The notes under the pieces: generated by a model
Databases searched by the model: none
Seen by the model: the letters and a program-made list of their open reading frames with translations, nothing else
What the model was told of the DNA's origin: nothing
Shown: positions 1-7,651 of the stretch, piece after piece
Numbering within the stretch: the first letter of the stretch is position 1
How the letters are laid out: every line of letters begins with the position of its first letter
Position numbers and translations under genes: made by a program
Origin: Pseudomonadota bacterium
GTDB taxonomy: Bacteria > Pseudomonadota > Alphaproteobacteria > Rhizobiales > Hyphomicrobiaceae
Length of the DNA stretch: 15,189 nt
Reading direction: 5' to 3'
NCBI GenBank assembly: GCA_023430845.1
Contig: JAEYYJ010000296.1
Span: 1-15,189, forward strand

Positions 1-342
1 ACGGCCAACGAAGTATCATGGAAGGCCGTCACGACCGGGAATTATGGCGGCATCGATCTCATGCTGAGTGACGGCGACGCCGGACGCATCAGCTTCGAGA
101 CGAAGCACTGCAGCGGCTCGCGCGACATCAGCGCTCTCGGCGTCGAAGCGAACATTTTCTCCGCGGGTGGATTGGCGCGAGAAGTGACGCTCGCCCGCCT
201 ACCTGAGAAAATGACGGAGACGCGGGTTCGCCTCACGCGTCTCATTGCCGTTCCCAAGAACCGCGACGCGCGCCTTTTCGTGCGCGTCACGCAGGAGGAT
301 GGACACCGCGCCTGGTCGAGCCCGATCTATCTCTTCAGATAG
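1..342 (+). CDS. C-terminal fragment of an unidentified protein
   Basis: An open frame runs in from the left edge and ends at TAG (340-342), giving 113 residues of a C-terminus whose start lies outside the window. It ends in VRVTQEDGHRAWSSPIYLFR, an Ig-like beta-rich ending. This reminded me of the tail of PHP/DUF3604-type metal-dependent hydrolases, which often finish in 'RVTQEDG..AWSSPIY', but that is recall of a motif only. There is no transmembrane segment or catalytic motif in the visible part. The gene converges on the hybrid kinase gene, with a strong hairpin in the 54-bp gap. I am sure it is coding, because the frame is open from the edge and its codon use is GC-rich, but not of its function. 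Confidence 0.6.
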   Translation, partial: TANEVSWKAVTTGNYGGIDLMLSDGDAGRISFETKHCSGSRDISALGVEANIFSAGGLAREVTLARLPEKMTETRVRLTRLIAVPKNRDARLFVRVTQEDGHRAWSSPIYLFR

Positions 343-348
343 CTTTTT

Positions 349-385
349 CCGCGGACGCCGACGCCTTCGGGTACCGGCGCCGCGG
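349..385. terminator. Hairpin between convergent genes, possible bidirectional terminator
   Basis: CCGCGG at 349-354 pairs with CCGCGG at 380-385, and CGCCG at 356-360 pairs with CGGCG at 375-379. This gives an 11-bp GC stem with one bulged A (355) and a 14-nt loop. It lies exactly between the two convergent stop codons. TTTTT (344-348) precedes it on the plus strand, so neither transcript has a U-tract after the stem. It may therefore act with Rho or only as a 3'-end stabiliser. Confidence 0.4.
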
Positions 386-396
386 CTGCGGAAAGC

Positions 397-2673
397 TTAG
401 GACGCGAGTGCCTGGTTGCCGTAGACTTCCGTATCCATGCGGTTGAGCAGAGCGATCAGCGCATCCCAGTCGATGGGCTTAGCGAGATGATCGTTCATGC
501 CGGCTTCCAGGCAGCGCTGGCGGTCGCCGTCCATGACGCTCGCGGTGAGGCCGATAATCGGCAACACGCGGCCCGCGTCCGTCTGGCGAATGGCGTGCGT
601 CGCCTCGAGCCCATCCATTGACGGCATGTTCACATCCATGAGCACGACGTCGTAGGGCTTCTGGCCGACGAGCTCAATGGCCTTATGACCGTTGCCGGCA
701 ACATCGATGGAGTAACCCGCGCCGCGCAGGATGGCCTTGGCAACGCGCTGATTGGGCTCGTTGTCCTCAGCGAGCAGAACACGCAAGTGCCGCGGAGGAA
801 TGGCCGTCGCCGCGACCGCCGGACGTACGCCGGTGCTCGACGAGCGGCGGCGCAATCGGTTGCAGATGCGCTCGAATGACTGTTGTCCGAACGGGCGCGA
901 GAGCAGCAGGTCAGGCTCGATATCGATGCCGCCCGCATCCGCCACCGTATCAGCGATCACGAAATACGGTACGGACTGCATACTCGGCCCGGCTGCGATC
1001 ATGCGCATCATCTCGTCGCGGTTGGACTGGCCGGCGCTGGAGTCGATGATGATGGCCGTGGTGCCCGTCGATCCGAGGCGATGCAGAACATTGGGCCCGC
1101 AGGCGAGGAGGTCCATGGTCGCGCCGCTGCTGCTCGCATAGCTGCGCACGACGTTGGCAAGCGGACCCTCGCGGCCGATGAGTGCGATCCGCCAGCCCGA
1201 GAGCTGGCGCGCGCGGGTGCGATCCGGGGCGGCGCCGACTTCGACGAGCGGCAGCGTCACCACGAATGTGCTTCCATGCCCGAGCGTGCTTTCGCAGTCG
1301 ATCTGGCCATTCATCAGCGAGACGAACTCGCGGCACAGCGCGAGTCCAAGCCCGGTACCGCCATGTGTGCGCGTCGTCGAGGCATCGACCTGCGAGAAGC
1401 GCTTGAAGAGACGCTCGCGCTTGTTCTCCGGGATGCCGATGCCCGTATCGCTGACCCTGATGCGGAGCTGAGGAAGGCCGTCGCTCTCCACCCGATCGAT
1501 CCAAAGGGAGACGCCACCGTCCTCGGTGAACTTGATGGCGTTGCCAATGAGGTTCGTCAGGATCTGGCGGACGCGCAGCGGATCACCACGCATTGTGCTC
1601 GCAAGCTGCGGATCGACGAACGCCGCAAGATCGATGCCCTTGGCGCGGGCCGTCGGCGCCAGCAGCGCCGTGACCTCCTGCGCAAGATCACCGACGCGAT
1701 ACTCGACGTCCTCGATTTCCATGTGCCCGGACTCGATCTTCGAGAGATCGAGCACATCGTTGATGATGCCGAGGAGGCTTTCACCAGAGACGCGGATCGT
1801 ATCCAGATAGGCACCCTGCTCGTGGTCGAGCGGCGTGTTGGAAAGCACGCGCGCCATCCCGAGGATGCCGTTCATGGGTGTGCGCAGTTCATGGCTCATG
1901 GTCGCGAGGAAGCTCGACTTGGCCATGTTGGCCGCCTCTGCCTCGGCGACGGACTTGCGCAGCAGCTCCTCGGCACGAATACGATGCGTGATGTCGTGAA
2001 AGACGATCACTTCGCCGTGGCTGGGTACGGTGCCGATGCTCGTCTCGTAGACCTCGCCGGAGGGCGCGGAGAACTGAGCCGGCAGCTGTCCTCTGCTGCC
2101 GATCTTCGTCAGGCCTGCGGTCACGACATCCGCTGCTATAGAGCCCGCTTCATCACCATCCACGGCAAGCGCGCGCAACGCCTGCTTGTTCCAGAGAACA
2201 GGTGCTCCCGAGCGATCCAGCGCTACGATCCCCGCAGCCGAGTTCGAGAGCACGGCATCCAGAATGGCGCGTCGCCGGGCGTGCTTGATGGCATATCGGA
2301 TGGAGCGGTCGAGCAACTCAGGGGTTATGGCGCCCTTCTCGAGGAAATCCGCGGCACCGGCTTCCTCGGCAAGCCGGTCGATATGAGGATCGATCACGCC
2401 GGTGAGAAGGATCATCGGCGTGTCGGGGAAGCGACGTTGGGATTCGCTGATGAACTCGAGCCCGGTGCGCTCGCCGATACGATAGTCGACCAGCGCGACG
2501 TCATAGGGGCGCTCGAGCAGCTCGAAGGATGCGCGCTCGTACGATCCTGCCCAAACCACCGAGTATTTGTGGTTCGGGACACACTGCAGAACGTCCTGCG
2601 TCAGGAAGAAATCATCCCGGTCGTCCTCGACGAGGAGTACGACGGTCTCGTCCTGTCCTGCTGATTGCGCCAT
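397..2673 (-). CDS. Hybrid sensor histidine kinase, REC-PAS-HisKA-HATPase-pseudoREC-REC
   Basis: This 758-residue protein is a soluble hybrid kinase with no membrane segment. Its order is: receiver 1 (about 10-128; acidic pair in VEDD, phospho-Asp D63, Lys K113); a PAS-like region (about 135-230); HisKA with H261 in MSHELRTPMNGI; HATPase_c with N-box around N378, DTGIGIP at 409-415 and GGTGLGLAL at 438-446; a degenerate receiver (about 493-605); and an intact C-terminal receiver (about 630-745; AEDN, D680, K732). The middle receiver keeps an Asp (D544) but has lost the acidic pair, and its KP motif reads RP (R593-P594). The N-terminal receiver suggests it responds to another kinase or to the response regulator encoded just upstream, in the same operon with a 36-bp gap. 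GAGG stands 10 nt before the ATG. The signal sensed is unknown. Confidence 0.93.
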   Translation of the reverse strand: MAQSAGQDETVVLLVEDDRDDFFLTQDVLQCVPNHKYSVVWAGSYERASFELLERPYDVALVDYRIGERTGLEFISESQRRFPDTPMILLTGVIDPHIDRLAEEAGAADFLEKGAITPELLDRSIRYAIKHARRRAILDAVLSNSAAGIVALDRSGAPVLWNKQALRALAVDGDEAGSIAADVVTAGLTKIGSRGQLPAQFSAPSGEVYETSIGTVPSHGEVIVFHDITHRIRAEELLRKSVAEAEAANMAKSSFLATMSHELRTPMNGILGMARVLSNTPLDHEQGAYLDTIRVSGESLLGIINDVLDLSKIESGHMEIEDVEYRVGDLAQEVTALLAPTARAKGIDLAAFVDPQLASTMRGDPLRVRQILTNLIGNAIKFTEDGGVSLWIDRVESDGLPQLRIRVSDTGIGIPENKRERLFKRFSQVDASTTRTHGGTGLGLALCREFVSLMNGQIDCESTLGHGSTFVVTLPLVEVGAAPDRTRARQLSGWRIALIGREGPLANVVRSYASSSGATMDLLACGPNVLHRLGSTGTTAIIIDSSAGQSNRDEMMRMIAAGPSMQSVPYFVIADTVADAGGIDIEPDLLLSRPFGQQSFERICNRLRRRSSSTGVRPAVAATAIPPRHLRVLLAEDNEPNQRVAKAILRGAGYSIDVAGNGHKAIELVGQKPYDVVLMDVNMPSMDGLEATHAIRQTDAGRVLPIIGLTASVMDGDRQRCLEAGMNDHLAKPIDWDALIALLNRMDTEVYGNQALAS

Positions 2674-2709
2674 TGAAATGCTGCCTCAACGCAATGAACA
2701 CTAAATAAT

Positions 2710-3162
2710 TCAGGCGGCCTCGCTGGCCGGCAGTTCGACGATCTCGATCCAATAGTGATTGAGCGTGCGAACCACATCGACCAACCCCTCGAAGCTCACG
2801 GGCTTGGTGATGAAGGAGCTGACGCCGAGGTCATAGGTCCGCAGGATGTCTTCTTCGGCTTTCGATGTCGTGAGCACGATGACCGGGATGCGGCGGAGCT
2901 CCGGATCGGCCTTGATGTGCTTGAGCACCGTCCGCCCGTCCATGCGCGGCATGTTGAGATCGAGCAGGATCAGGCCCGGCAGGCGCCGCGGCTGGCCCGA
3001 GAATTTTCCCTCGCCGCGCAGATACGCCAGCAGCTCCTCACCGTCCTCCACGTACACGCGCGGATTGGCGAGACGGCTTTCCATGAACGCGTCCTCGACA
3101 AGCATCCTGTCGTCGGCGTCGTCGTCTGCGATGACAATGGTCAAGGTGGCTTTACTCGACAT
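2710..3162 (-). CDS. Single-domain response regulator (Rcp1/CheY-like)
   Basis: This 150-residue protein consists of one receiver domain: acidic cluster at ADDDADD (12-18), phospho-acceptor D68 in LLDLNMPRMDG, Thr in VLTTSKAEED, and K120 followed by Pro. It has no output domain. The 'DPELRRIPVIVLTTSK' stretch and the long loop after beta-strand 2 are typical of the Rcp1 family, which receives phosphate from bacteriophytochromes or hybrid kinases. It is the first gene of an operon with the hybrid kinase at 397-2673 and is likely its phospho-partner or an input to its N-terminal receiver. A GGGGGAG Shine-Dalgarno sequence precedes the ATG. The specific pathway cannot be told. Confidence 0.92.
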   Translation of the reverse strand: MSSKATLTIVIADDDADDRMLVEDAFMESRLANPRVYVEDGEELLAYLRGEGKFSGQPRRLPGLILLDLNMPRMDGRTVLKHIKADPELRRIPVIVLTTSKAEEDILRTYDLGVSSFITKPVSFEGLVDVVRTLNHYWIEIVELPASEAA

Positions 3163-3598
3163 GACGGAACTCTCCCCCTACGCTACTACCGAAGCTCGTT
3201 GCCACTCCCCAGCAGCCGAGCGGGCTCCCACACCTGGCGTGCACGATGCCAGAGAAGGTTGAAGCTCCCGTTTAATTGTCCGGAAGTTCTGCACGCGCTC
3301 GTTAATCAACTGGTGTCTCATTCCGTGCTGAGCGCGCCGGTCACTCGCAGGCAACGCGGCTATGCAGCCAGCGGTGTCAGCTGCAAAGTGAGCCGTGCGT
3401 CCCAAGGCCCCCGTATGTCTCGAGCAATGAAATTCATGATTGCTTTTTCATCATTGGACTGAGCACTGGACGGGTGCGCACGCTTCGCCTATACGATTGG
3501 ACGCTATTCACATCACCGTAATAACACCGCCCCGCGAAGCTGTGCCGGGCTGGCATTCGTTAATGAGATATTGAGCCGGCCACCGGGAGGGGACTGCT
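3163..3598. other. Divergent intergenic region, response regulator / MATE gene
   Basis: This 436-bp gap between divergent genes holds no convincing coding frame; the short frames here lack family motifs and ribosome sites. Its right part is AT-richer and carries a weak sigma70-like promoter (3497-3524) and a 7-bp inverted repeat, GCTTCGC at 3482-3488 and GCGAAGC at 3534-3540, that brackets it. A small CTGGC/GCCAG hairpin occurs near 3234-3253. No GGAAC...CGTT general-stress (EcfG) promoter with proper spacing was found, and no promoter for the minus-strand operon could be identified with confidence. Confidence 0.5.
3497..3524 (+). promoter_or_regulatory. Candidate sigma70-type promoter for the MATE gene
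   Basis: TTGGAC (3497-3502), a 16-bp spacer and TAATAA (3519-3524) lie about 75 bp before the TTG start at 3599. The -35 is a fair match and the -10 a poor one. The element is enclosed by the inverted repeat at 3482-3488/3534-3540. This is a weak call from consensus only. Confidence 0.25.
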
Positions 3599-4981
3599 TT
3601 GTCGGAACGCATTCCTTCACGCCCGGGCGAGCGTCCGACCCCTGCTTACGGGCCTCTGCTCACCGCCCCCATTCTTCCGACGCTCGCCGCACTCTCGCTC
3701 CCTAACCTCCTCGCGCTTTGCACGCAGTCGCTCGTTGCAATCGCGGAGACCAGCTACATCGGCATTCTCGGCACCGAGTCCCTTGCGGCCATGGCGCTCG
3801 TCTTTCCGATGATCATGCTCACCCAGATGATGTCCTCGGGTGCGATGGGAGGCGGTGTTTCCTCTGCCATCAGCCGAGCGCTCGGCGCGCGCGACGAGAG
3901 ACGGGCGCGCGCATTGGCCCTCCATGCGCTCATTGTCGCGGGGCTTGCCGGCGGTCTTTTCACAGTCGTCTTCTTGCTGTGGGGACGCCAGATCTACGGG
4001 ATGCTCGGCGGCGATACGGTAGTCCTGCCCCTCGCCCTGCAGTATTCGAGCGCCTTCTTCGCCGGCGCTTCGATCATCTGGTTCTTCAATATCCTCGCGT
4101 CGATCGCCCGCGGCACCGGCAATATGCGCGTGCCCTCATCGACCGTCATCCTTGTTGCCGTGTTGCAGATCACATTTGGTGGCCTGCTCGGGCTGGGCTT
4201 CGGCCCTATTCCCCGCTTCGGCCTTGCGGGCGTCGCCGCCGGCCAAATCCTGGCATTCCTCGCGGGAACGATCATCCTTCTGGTCTATTTGAGCTCGCGC
4301 TACACGCGTCTGCGCCTCGCATTTGTAGGTATTCGCCTCGATCGGGATCTGTTCTGGGACATTCTCAAAGTCGGTGCGGTCTCCTGTCTCTCCCCTCTGC
4401 AGTCCATACTAACGGTGATCATCCTGGCGAAGTTCGTTTCTGCATTCGGCACCAATGCCCTCGCCGGTTACGGTATCGGCGTGCGGCTCGAGCTGCTGCT
4501 CGTCCCGATCGCCTTCTCGATTGGCGTGGCTTCCGTGCCGATGGTGGGCATGGCGATCGGCGCCCGCGACGTCGCGCGTGCGCGCCGGGTTGCATGGGCC
4601 GCGGCAACCGCGTCCGCCATCATCATCGGTAGTATCGGCGGTCTTATCGCGCTGAAACCCGCCCTCTGGGCGACGCTCTTCACGAGCGATCCCTATGTCG
4701 AGCAGGCAGCGGATATTTATCTGAGCGTTGCCGGCTTCGGATTCGCCGCTTACGGCTTCGGCCTGTGCCTGTATTTTGCCTCGCAAGGCTCGGGCCGCAT
4801 CGTCGGTCCCGTGCTCGGTGGCACGGTGCGCCTGCTGGTCGTCCTCATCGGCGGCGCCTTGCTCGTGCAGCACGGCGGCGACTTCCGGGCGTTCGCAATC
4901 CTCGTCACCATCGCCATGTTCGCCTATGGATTGGCGACGGCGCTGTTCGTCTGGCGGACCCGCTGGGATCCTGCGGACTGA
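3599..4981 (+). CDS. MATE-family multidrug/Na+(H+) antiporter
   Basis: This 460-residue inner-membrane protein has about 12 hydrophobic segments arranged as two similar halves, the standard size and layout of the MATE (NorM/DinF) family that exports cationic drugs and metabolites in exchange for Na+ or H+. Supporting stretches include LPNLLALCTQSLVAIAETSY in the first helix region, ISRALGARDERRAR (the 'alGagd..rA' loop after helix 2) and its second-half counterpart MAIGARDVARARR, and RGTGNMRVPS. The start is TTG: a GGGAGGGG Shine-Dalgarno lies about 6 nt upstream, and no in-frame ATG occurs before the first helix. It stands alone, divergent from the two-component operon. The substrate cannot be predicted. 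Confidence 0.92.
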   Translation: MSERIPSRPGERPTPAYGPLLTAPILPTLAALSLPNLLALCTQSLVAIAETSYIGILGTESLAAMALVFPMIMLTQMMSSGAMGGGVSSAISRALGARDERRARALALHALIVAGLAGGLFTVVFLLWGRQIYGMLGGDTVVLPLALQYSSAFFAGASIIWFFNILASIARGTGNMRVPSSTVILVAVLQITFGGLLGLGFGPIPRFGLAGVAAGQILAFLAGTIILLVYLSSRYTRLRLAFVGIRLDRDLFWDILKVGAVSCLSPLQSILTVIILAKFVSAFGTNALAGYGIGVRLELLLVPIAFSIGVASVPMVGMAIGARDVARARRVAWAAATASAIIIGSIGGLIALKPALWATLFTSDPYVEQAADIYLSVAGFGFAAYGFGLCLYFASQGSGRIVGPVLGGTVRLLVVLIGGALLVQHGGDFRAFAILVTIAMFAYGLATALFVWRTRWDPAD

Positions 4982-5168
4982 GCGATACCGTACGAGACTA
5001 TTCAAGGCGGCATGGGTGCGGCGCTCATAAGCGAACGCATTCAGGCACGGCCTTCGGCGCCCGTGCACCTTGGTGCAGGGACGCTCCAATCCAACATGGT
5101 TCCGGGCCGATCGAACGAGAGACGACCGTCATACTTCGGCGGCGCCTCAGCCTCCCCATCAAGGGAAG

Positions 5169-5447
5169 CTAGTTCCGATAGTCCTTGAGGCGGGTCGCGC
5201 GCAGGCCCTGCAGGCCGTGCTTGTCGATCGTGCGCTGCCAGGACAGGAACTCGTCCACGGTGAGCTTGTAGCGCTCACAAGCCTCTTCGAGGCTCAGAAG
5301 GCCGCCGCGCACCGCAGCAACCACCTCGGCCTTGCGGCGGATGACCCACCGCTTGGTATCCCGCGGCGGAAGATCGGCAACCGTGAGCGGACTTCCGTCC
5401 GGCCCGATGACATAACGCGAGCGCGTTCTGAATTGCTGGTCGGTCAT
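5169..5447 (-). CDS. sciP: SciP, CtrA-inhibitory transcription factor (DUF1153)
   Basis: This 92-residue protein is a small helix-turn-helix protein of the SciP/DUF1153 family, almost restricted to alphaproteobacteria. Conserved stretches are RYVIGPDGSPLTVADLPP, TKRWVIRRKAEVVAAVRGGL and LSLEEACERYKLTVDEFLSW, which cover nearly the whole chain. In Caulobacter SciP binds CtrA and prevents it from recruiting RNA polymerase at CtrA-activated promoters, and it is itself made under CtrA control. I chose the ATG at 5447 because the family starts just before RYVIGPDG. A GTG at 5480 would add 11 non-conserved residues and has no ribosome site. The gene has its own upstream region of about 275 bp with TTAA-rich CtrA-box candidates and follows tatC on the same strand. 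Confidence 0.95.
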   Translation of the reverse strand: MTDQQFRTRSRYVIGPDGSPLTVADLPPRDTKRWVIRRKAEVVAAVRGGLLSLEEACERYKLTVDEFLSWQRTIDKHGLQGLRATRLKDYRN

Positions 5448-5495
5448 GATACGCGATACTCTCTTTGATCTTGGGAGCACACTAACCGACGCGTC

Positions 5496-5510
5496 TTAAT
5501 ATCGATCTAA
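5496..5510 (-). promoter_or_regulatory. Candidate CtrA box, proximal, upstream of sciP
   Basis: On the minus strand it reads TTAG-N7-TTAA, one base from the TTAA-N7-TTAA CtrA consensus, with the right half followed by G. It lies 49-63 bp upstream of the sciP ATG, a sensible place for a box overlapping the -35 region. sciP is CtrA-activated in Caulobacter, so the location makes sense. Two more TTAA half-sites lie further upstream (5560-5563 and 5584-5597). Confidence 0.45.
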
Positions 5511-5583
5511 GGCGCGCGGTGAACGTGCCAATACTTTTCTGTTCCATTTTTATCACGTCTTAACAATATTTTGGCGATAGACC

Positions 5584-5597
5584 TTAAAGCTGGTTAA
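5584..5597 (-). promoter_or_regulatory. Candidate CtrA box, distal, upstream of sciP
   Basis: On the minus strand it reads TTAACCAGCTTTAA: two perfect TTAA halves spaced 6 bp, one less than the canonical 7. The first half continues as TTAACCAG, close to the extended half-site TTAACCAT. It lies about 137 bp from the sciP start, in an AT-rich stretch. A lone TTAAC (5560-5564) lies between it and the proximal site. Confidence 0.4.
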
Positions 5598-5697
5598 CAC
5601 TCACGACCAGCCGTGCCGAGACGCACAAAAGAAGGCGCGACTTTGCGAGCTCCCCAGGTGAGCGCGTCCCAGAAATGCGTTCGTTTAGTTGTATTTA

Positions 5698-5711
5698 GCG
5701 CCCATTGGCGC
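5698..5711 (-). terminator. Weak hairpin after tatC
   Basis: GCGCC (5698-5702) pairs with GGCGC (5707-5711) around a 4-nt loop, starting 12 nt past the tatC stop. On the minus strand it is followed by TAAATACAACT, which is AT-rich but has no U-tract. It is a possible weak terminator separating tatABC from sciP. Confidence 0.25.
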
Positions 5712-5722
5712 GCCTGCCGGGC

Positions 5723-6541
5723 TCACTCGCTCGGCGGACTGTCGCGCTCGATGCGATCGACGATCCAGATCGAGGCTTCATAAAGCAGGATCGTCGGCAG
5801 CATCATGGCGATCATGCTGAACGGATCAGGCGGCGATAGCACTGCCGAGGCGCCTGCAATCCCGACGATCGCGTAGCGACGGGCCGACCGCATCCCTGCC
5901 GCACCGAACACGCCGGCTCTCGCCAGCAACGTCACGATGACCGGGAGCTGGAAGATGACGCCGAAGCCCAAGATCAGCGTCATCACAAGCGACAGATACT
6001 CCGACACCTTCGGCAGGAGCTCGATCGTCGCCTTCCCGTCGCCGCCCACCTGAGGCGTGATATCGAGCGAAAACTGGATGAGAAGCGGCAACACGACGAA
6101 ATAAACGACCAGCGTCCCCATGAGAAAGAGGATCGGGGTCGCGATCAGATACGGCACGAAGGCGCCGCGCTCGTTCTTATAAAGGCCAGGCGCCACGAAC
6201 TTGTAGATCTGCACCGCCACGACCGGGAACGAGAGAAACGCCGCGCCGAACATGGCGAGTTTGATGTTGGTGAAGAGCTGCTCGAGGAAGTGCGTGGCAA
6301 TCAGCTTGGCGTTCTCGGCCCCGACTACCCGGACGAACGGCCAAACCAGAACATTGTAGATCGGCTTCGCGAAGAAAAAGCAGACGACGAACGTGCCGAA
6401 AAACGCAATCAGCGAATAGATCAGCCGCTGGCGCAGTTCCGTCAGGTGTTCGATCAGCGGCGCACGGGACGCATCGATCTCGGACTGACCGTCATCCGGC
6501 GTAGCTTTGATCTCGTCCGATTTTTGGAGTGTGTCGGTCAC
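5723..6541 (-). CDS. tatC: Twin-arginine translocase subunit TatC
   Basis: This 272-residue inner-membrane protein is the receptor of the Tat system, which recognises twin-arginine signal peptides and exports folded proteins. It has six hydrophobic segments and the family signatures: HLTELRQRL (32-40, with the essential Glu at 35), VAPGLYKNER (116-125, Glu124), FQLP (197-200) and LSPPDPFS (235-242). An N-terminal hydrophilic extension of about 25 residues precedes the usual start of the family. The start codon is GTG, 6 nt after the tatB stop and preceded by GAGGGATC, which implies translational coupling. It is the last gene of the tatA-tatB-tatC operon. Confidence 0.97.
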   Translation of the reverse strand: MTDTLQKSDEIKATPDDGQSEIDASRAPLIEHLTELRQRLIYSLIAFFGTFVVCFFFAKPIYNVLVWPFVRVVGAENAKLIATHFLEQLFTNIKLAMFGAAFLSFPVVAVQIYKFVAPGLYKNERGAFVPYLIATPILFLMGTLVVYFVVLPLLIQFSLDITPQVGGDGKATIELLPKVSEYLSLVMTLILGFGVIFQLPVIVTLLARAGVFGAAGMRSARRYAIVGIAGASAVLSPPDPFSMIAMMLPTILLYEASIWIVDRIERDSPPSE

Positions 6542-6547
6542 GATCCC

Positions 6548-7159
6548 TCAGGCCCCGCTCTTCGGAGAGGATTCTGATCCCGCGGCTGCCGCGTGTCCCC
6601 CACTGCCGTTCAGGCTGGCCCGATCGCTATGCGCGGGGGCAGGTTCCGTGCTCACCGGCGCAACCGTTGTCAGTGGCGAAACCTCGGCCACCTGCTTCAT
6701 CGGAATGCCATTGGCATCGTGGGCGTCAGGATCCGTGCTCGCGGGCGTAGCCGTGGTCACGGCCATGCCGCTGTCCGTGCTCTCGCGGATCTCCTCAGGC
6801 GTATAGCCGGTCGTGTGCGGGGATGGGCGCAGCGGATCGTTGAGGTTGGCCTCCACGTCCGCTTTGATGCCGTCCATATCCTTGGTGAGGCTGTCGAGGT
6901 CACTGGTGATCGACTGCTGCGTATCACGCACGGACTTGTCGAGATCCTGCCCCAGTCCCTCGACGTCCTTCTTGAGCTGCTCGAGTTCGCTCTCCCGCAT
7001 GGCTTCGTCGAATTGTGAGCGGAACTCATCAGCCTGGCGCTTGATGATGCCCAGGTACTTCCCGATCGTTCGCAGCAGAATCGGGAAATCCTTCGGGCCA
7101 AGCACGATCAGGGCCACGATGGCCAGAAGCAGCATCTTCCCTGACGTGAGATCGAACAT
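6548..7159 (-). CDS. tatB: Sec-independent translocase subunit TatB
   Basis: This 203-residue protein has one N-terminal transmembrane helix (about 8-22) ending in the GPKDFP hinge, an amphipathic helix (about 25-45), a charged coiled-coil-like segment (about 50-105) and a long low-complexity Ser/Thr/Ala/Pro/Asp tail. This is the TatB layout; it partners TatC in the substrate-binding complex. The tail makes it longer than E. coli TatB (about 171). In E. coli, residue 8 of the MFDI..SELL motif is Glu. Here the matching motif is MFDLTSGKML with Lys at 8. The Shine-Dalgarno is weak (AGAAAG), and a TTGACG element lies 32 bp upstream of the ATG. Confidence 0.93.
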   Translation of the reverse strand: MFDLTSGKMLLLAIVALIVLGPKDFPILLRTIGKYLGIIKRQADEFRSQFDEAMRESELEQLKKDVEGLGQDLDKSVRDTQQSITSDLDSLTKDMDGIKADVEANLNDPLRPSPHTTGYTPEEIRESTDSGMAVTTATPASTDPDAHDANGIPMKQVAEVSPLTTVAPVSTEPAPAHSDRASLNGSGGHAAAAGSESSPKSGA

Positions 7160-7167
7160 GATCGCTT

Positions 7168-7196
7168 TCTGTAGTGCAGCCTTAGCGTCGCGTCAA
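7168..7196 (-). promoter_or_regulatory. Possible internal promoter directly before tatB
   Basis: Minus-strand TTGACG (7196-7191), a 17-bp spacer and TACAGA (7173-7168). The -35 matches 5 of 6 and the -10 only 3 of 6. The -10 ends 8 nt before the tatB ATG, so the message would be essentially leaderless. The 187-bp tatA-tatB gap makes a second promoter plausible, but the call is weak. Confidence 0.22.
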
Positions 7197-7346
7197 AGTT
7201 GCAGCAGCGACCGTCCGAGTGGCCCGGGCGCTCCGCGTGCATATCGGCGAGCTCGCAGCGCACCTCCCGGCAAACCCAGCCGCGCTATCGATCGCGCCGA
7301 TCAACATGGTTCAGCGGCGCGAGGCCTGCGCGCGGCTATGCCGTGC

Positions 7347-7592
7347 TCAGCTGACCTTCGTTCCGGTGCTCGATGACGTGCCGGCCGCATGCGGTTCCGG
7401 CGGCTTGCCCTCGAGCTTCTTCGGAGCATCTGGCGTCGCGGCGACGTCCTCGTCCTCGGTCATGCCTTTCTTGAAGCTCTTGATGCCCTTGGCCACGTCG
7501 CCCATGATCGACGAGATCTTTCCGCTGCCGCCGAAAAGCAGCAAGGCGATGACCAGGAAGATCAGCCAGTGCCAGACGCTGAATGTACCCAT
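7347..7592 (-). CDS. tatA: Sec-independent translocase subunit TatA
   Basis: This 81-residue protein forms the export channel or membrane-weakening oligomer of the Tat system. It shows the typical short N-terminus and membrane helix ([20 protein letters not shown], 1-20), a Gly-rich FGGSGK hinge, the amphipathic helix [19 protein letters not shown] (26-44) and a disordered acidic tail. Its length is normal for TatA. AAGGAG lies 9 nt before the ATG, a near-perfect Shine-Dalgarno, consistent with the high TatA dose needed relative to TatB and TatC. It is the first gene of tatABC, downstream of ctrA but behind a terminator and a candidate promoter. The gap to tatB is long (187 bp) for this operon. 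Confidence 0.96.
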   Translation of the reverse strand: MGTFSVWHWLIFLVIALLLFGGSGKISSIMGDVAKGIKSFKKGMTEDEDVAATPDAPKKLEGKPPEPHAAGTSSSTGTKVS

Positions 7593-7651
7593 TCTACTGA
7601 ACTCCTTGGAGGCAGCGCAGTTGTACTGCCGCTGCGGCCGGGTTTACGGAA

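Noticed and set aside
883..2664. 593-codon open frame on the plus strand opposite the hybrid kinase
   Set aside because: It is the antisense shadow of a GC-rich gene: the translation is rich in Arg, Asp, Glu and His with no domain, whereas the minus-strand product has clear kinase and receiver motifs.
5045..5077. Overlapping hairpins after the MATE gene (GCACGG/CCGTGC and TGCACC/GGTGCA)
   Set aside because: Stems of 6 bp with no U-tract and about 65 nt past the stop; too weak to call a terminator or an attenuator.
5520..5545. GGAAC...CGTT general-stress (EcfG) promoter upstream of sciP, minus strand
   Set aside because: The elements are present but separated by 15 bp rather than 16-17, so it does not meet the consensus.
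7180..7310. A roughly 41-codon minus-strand frame inside the tatA-tatB gap
   Set aside because: No ribosome site and an Ala/Arg/Thr-rich translation typical of random GC-rich DNA.
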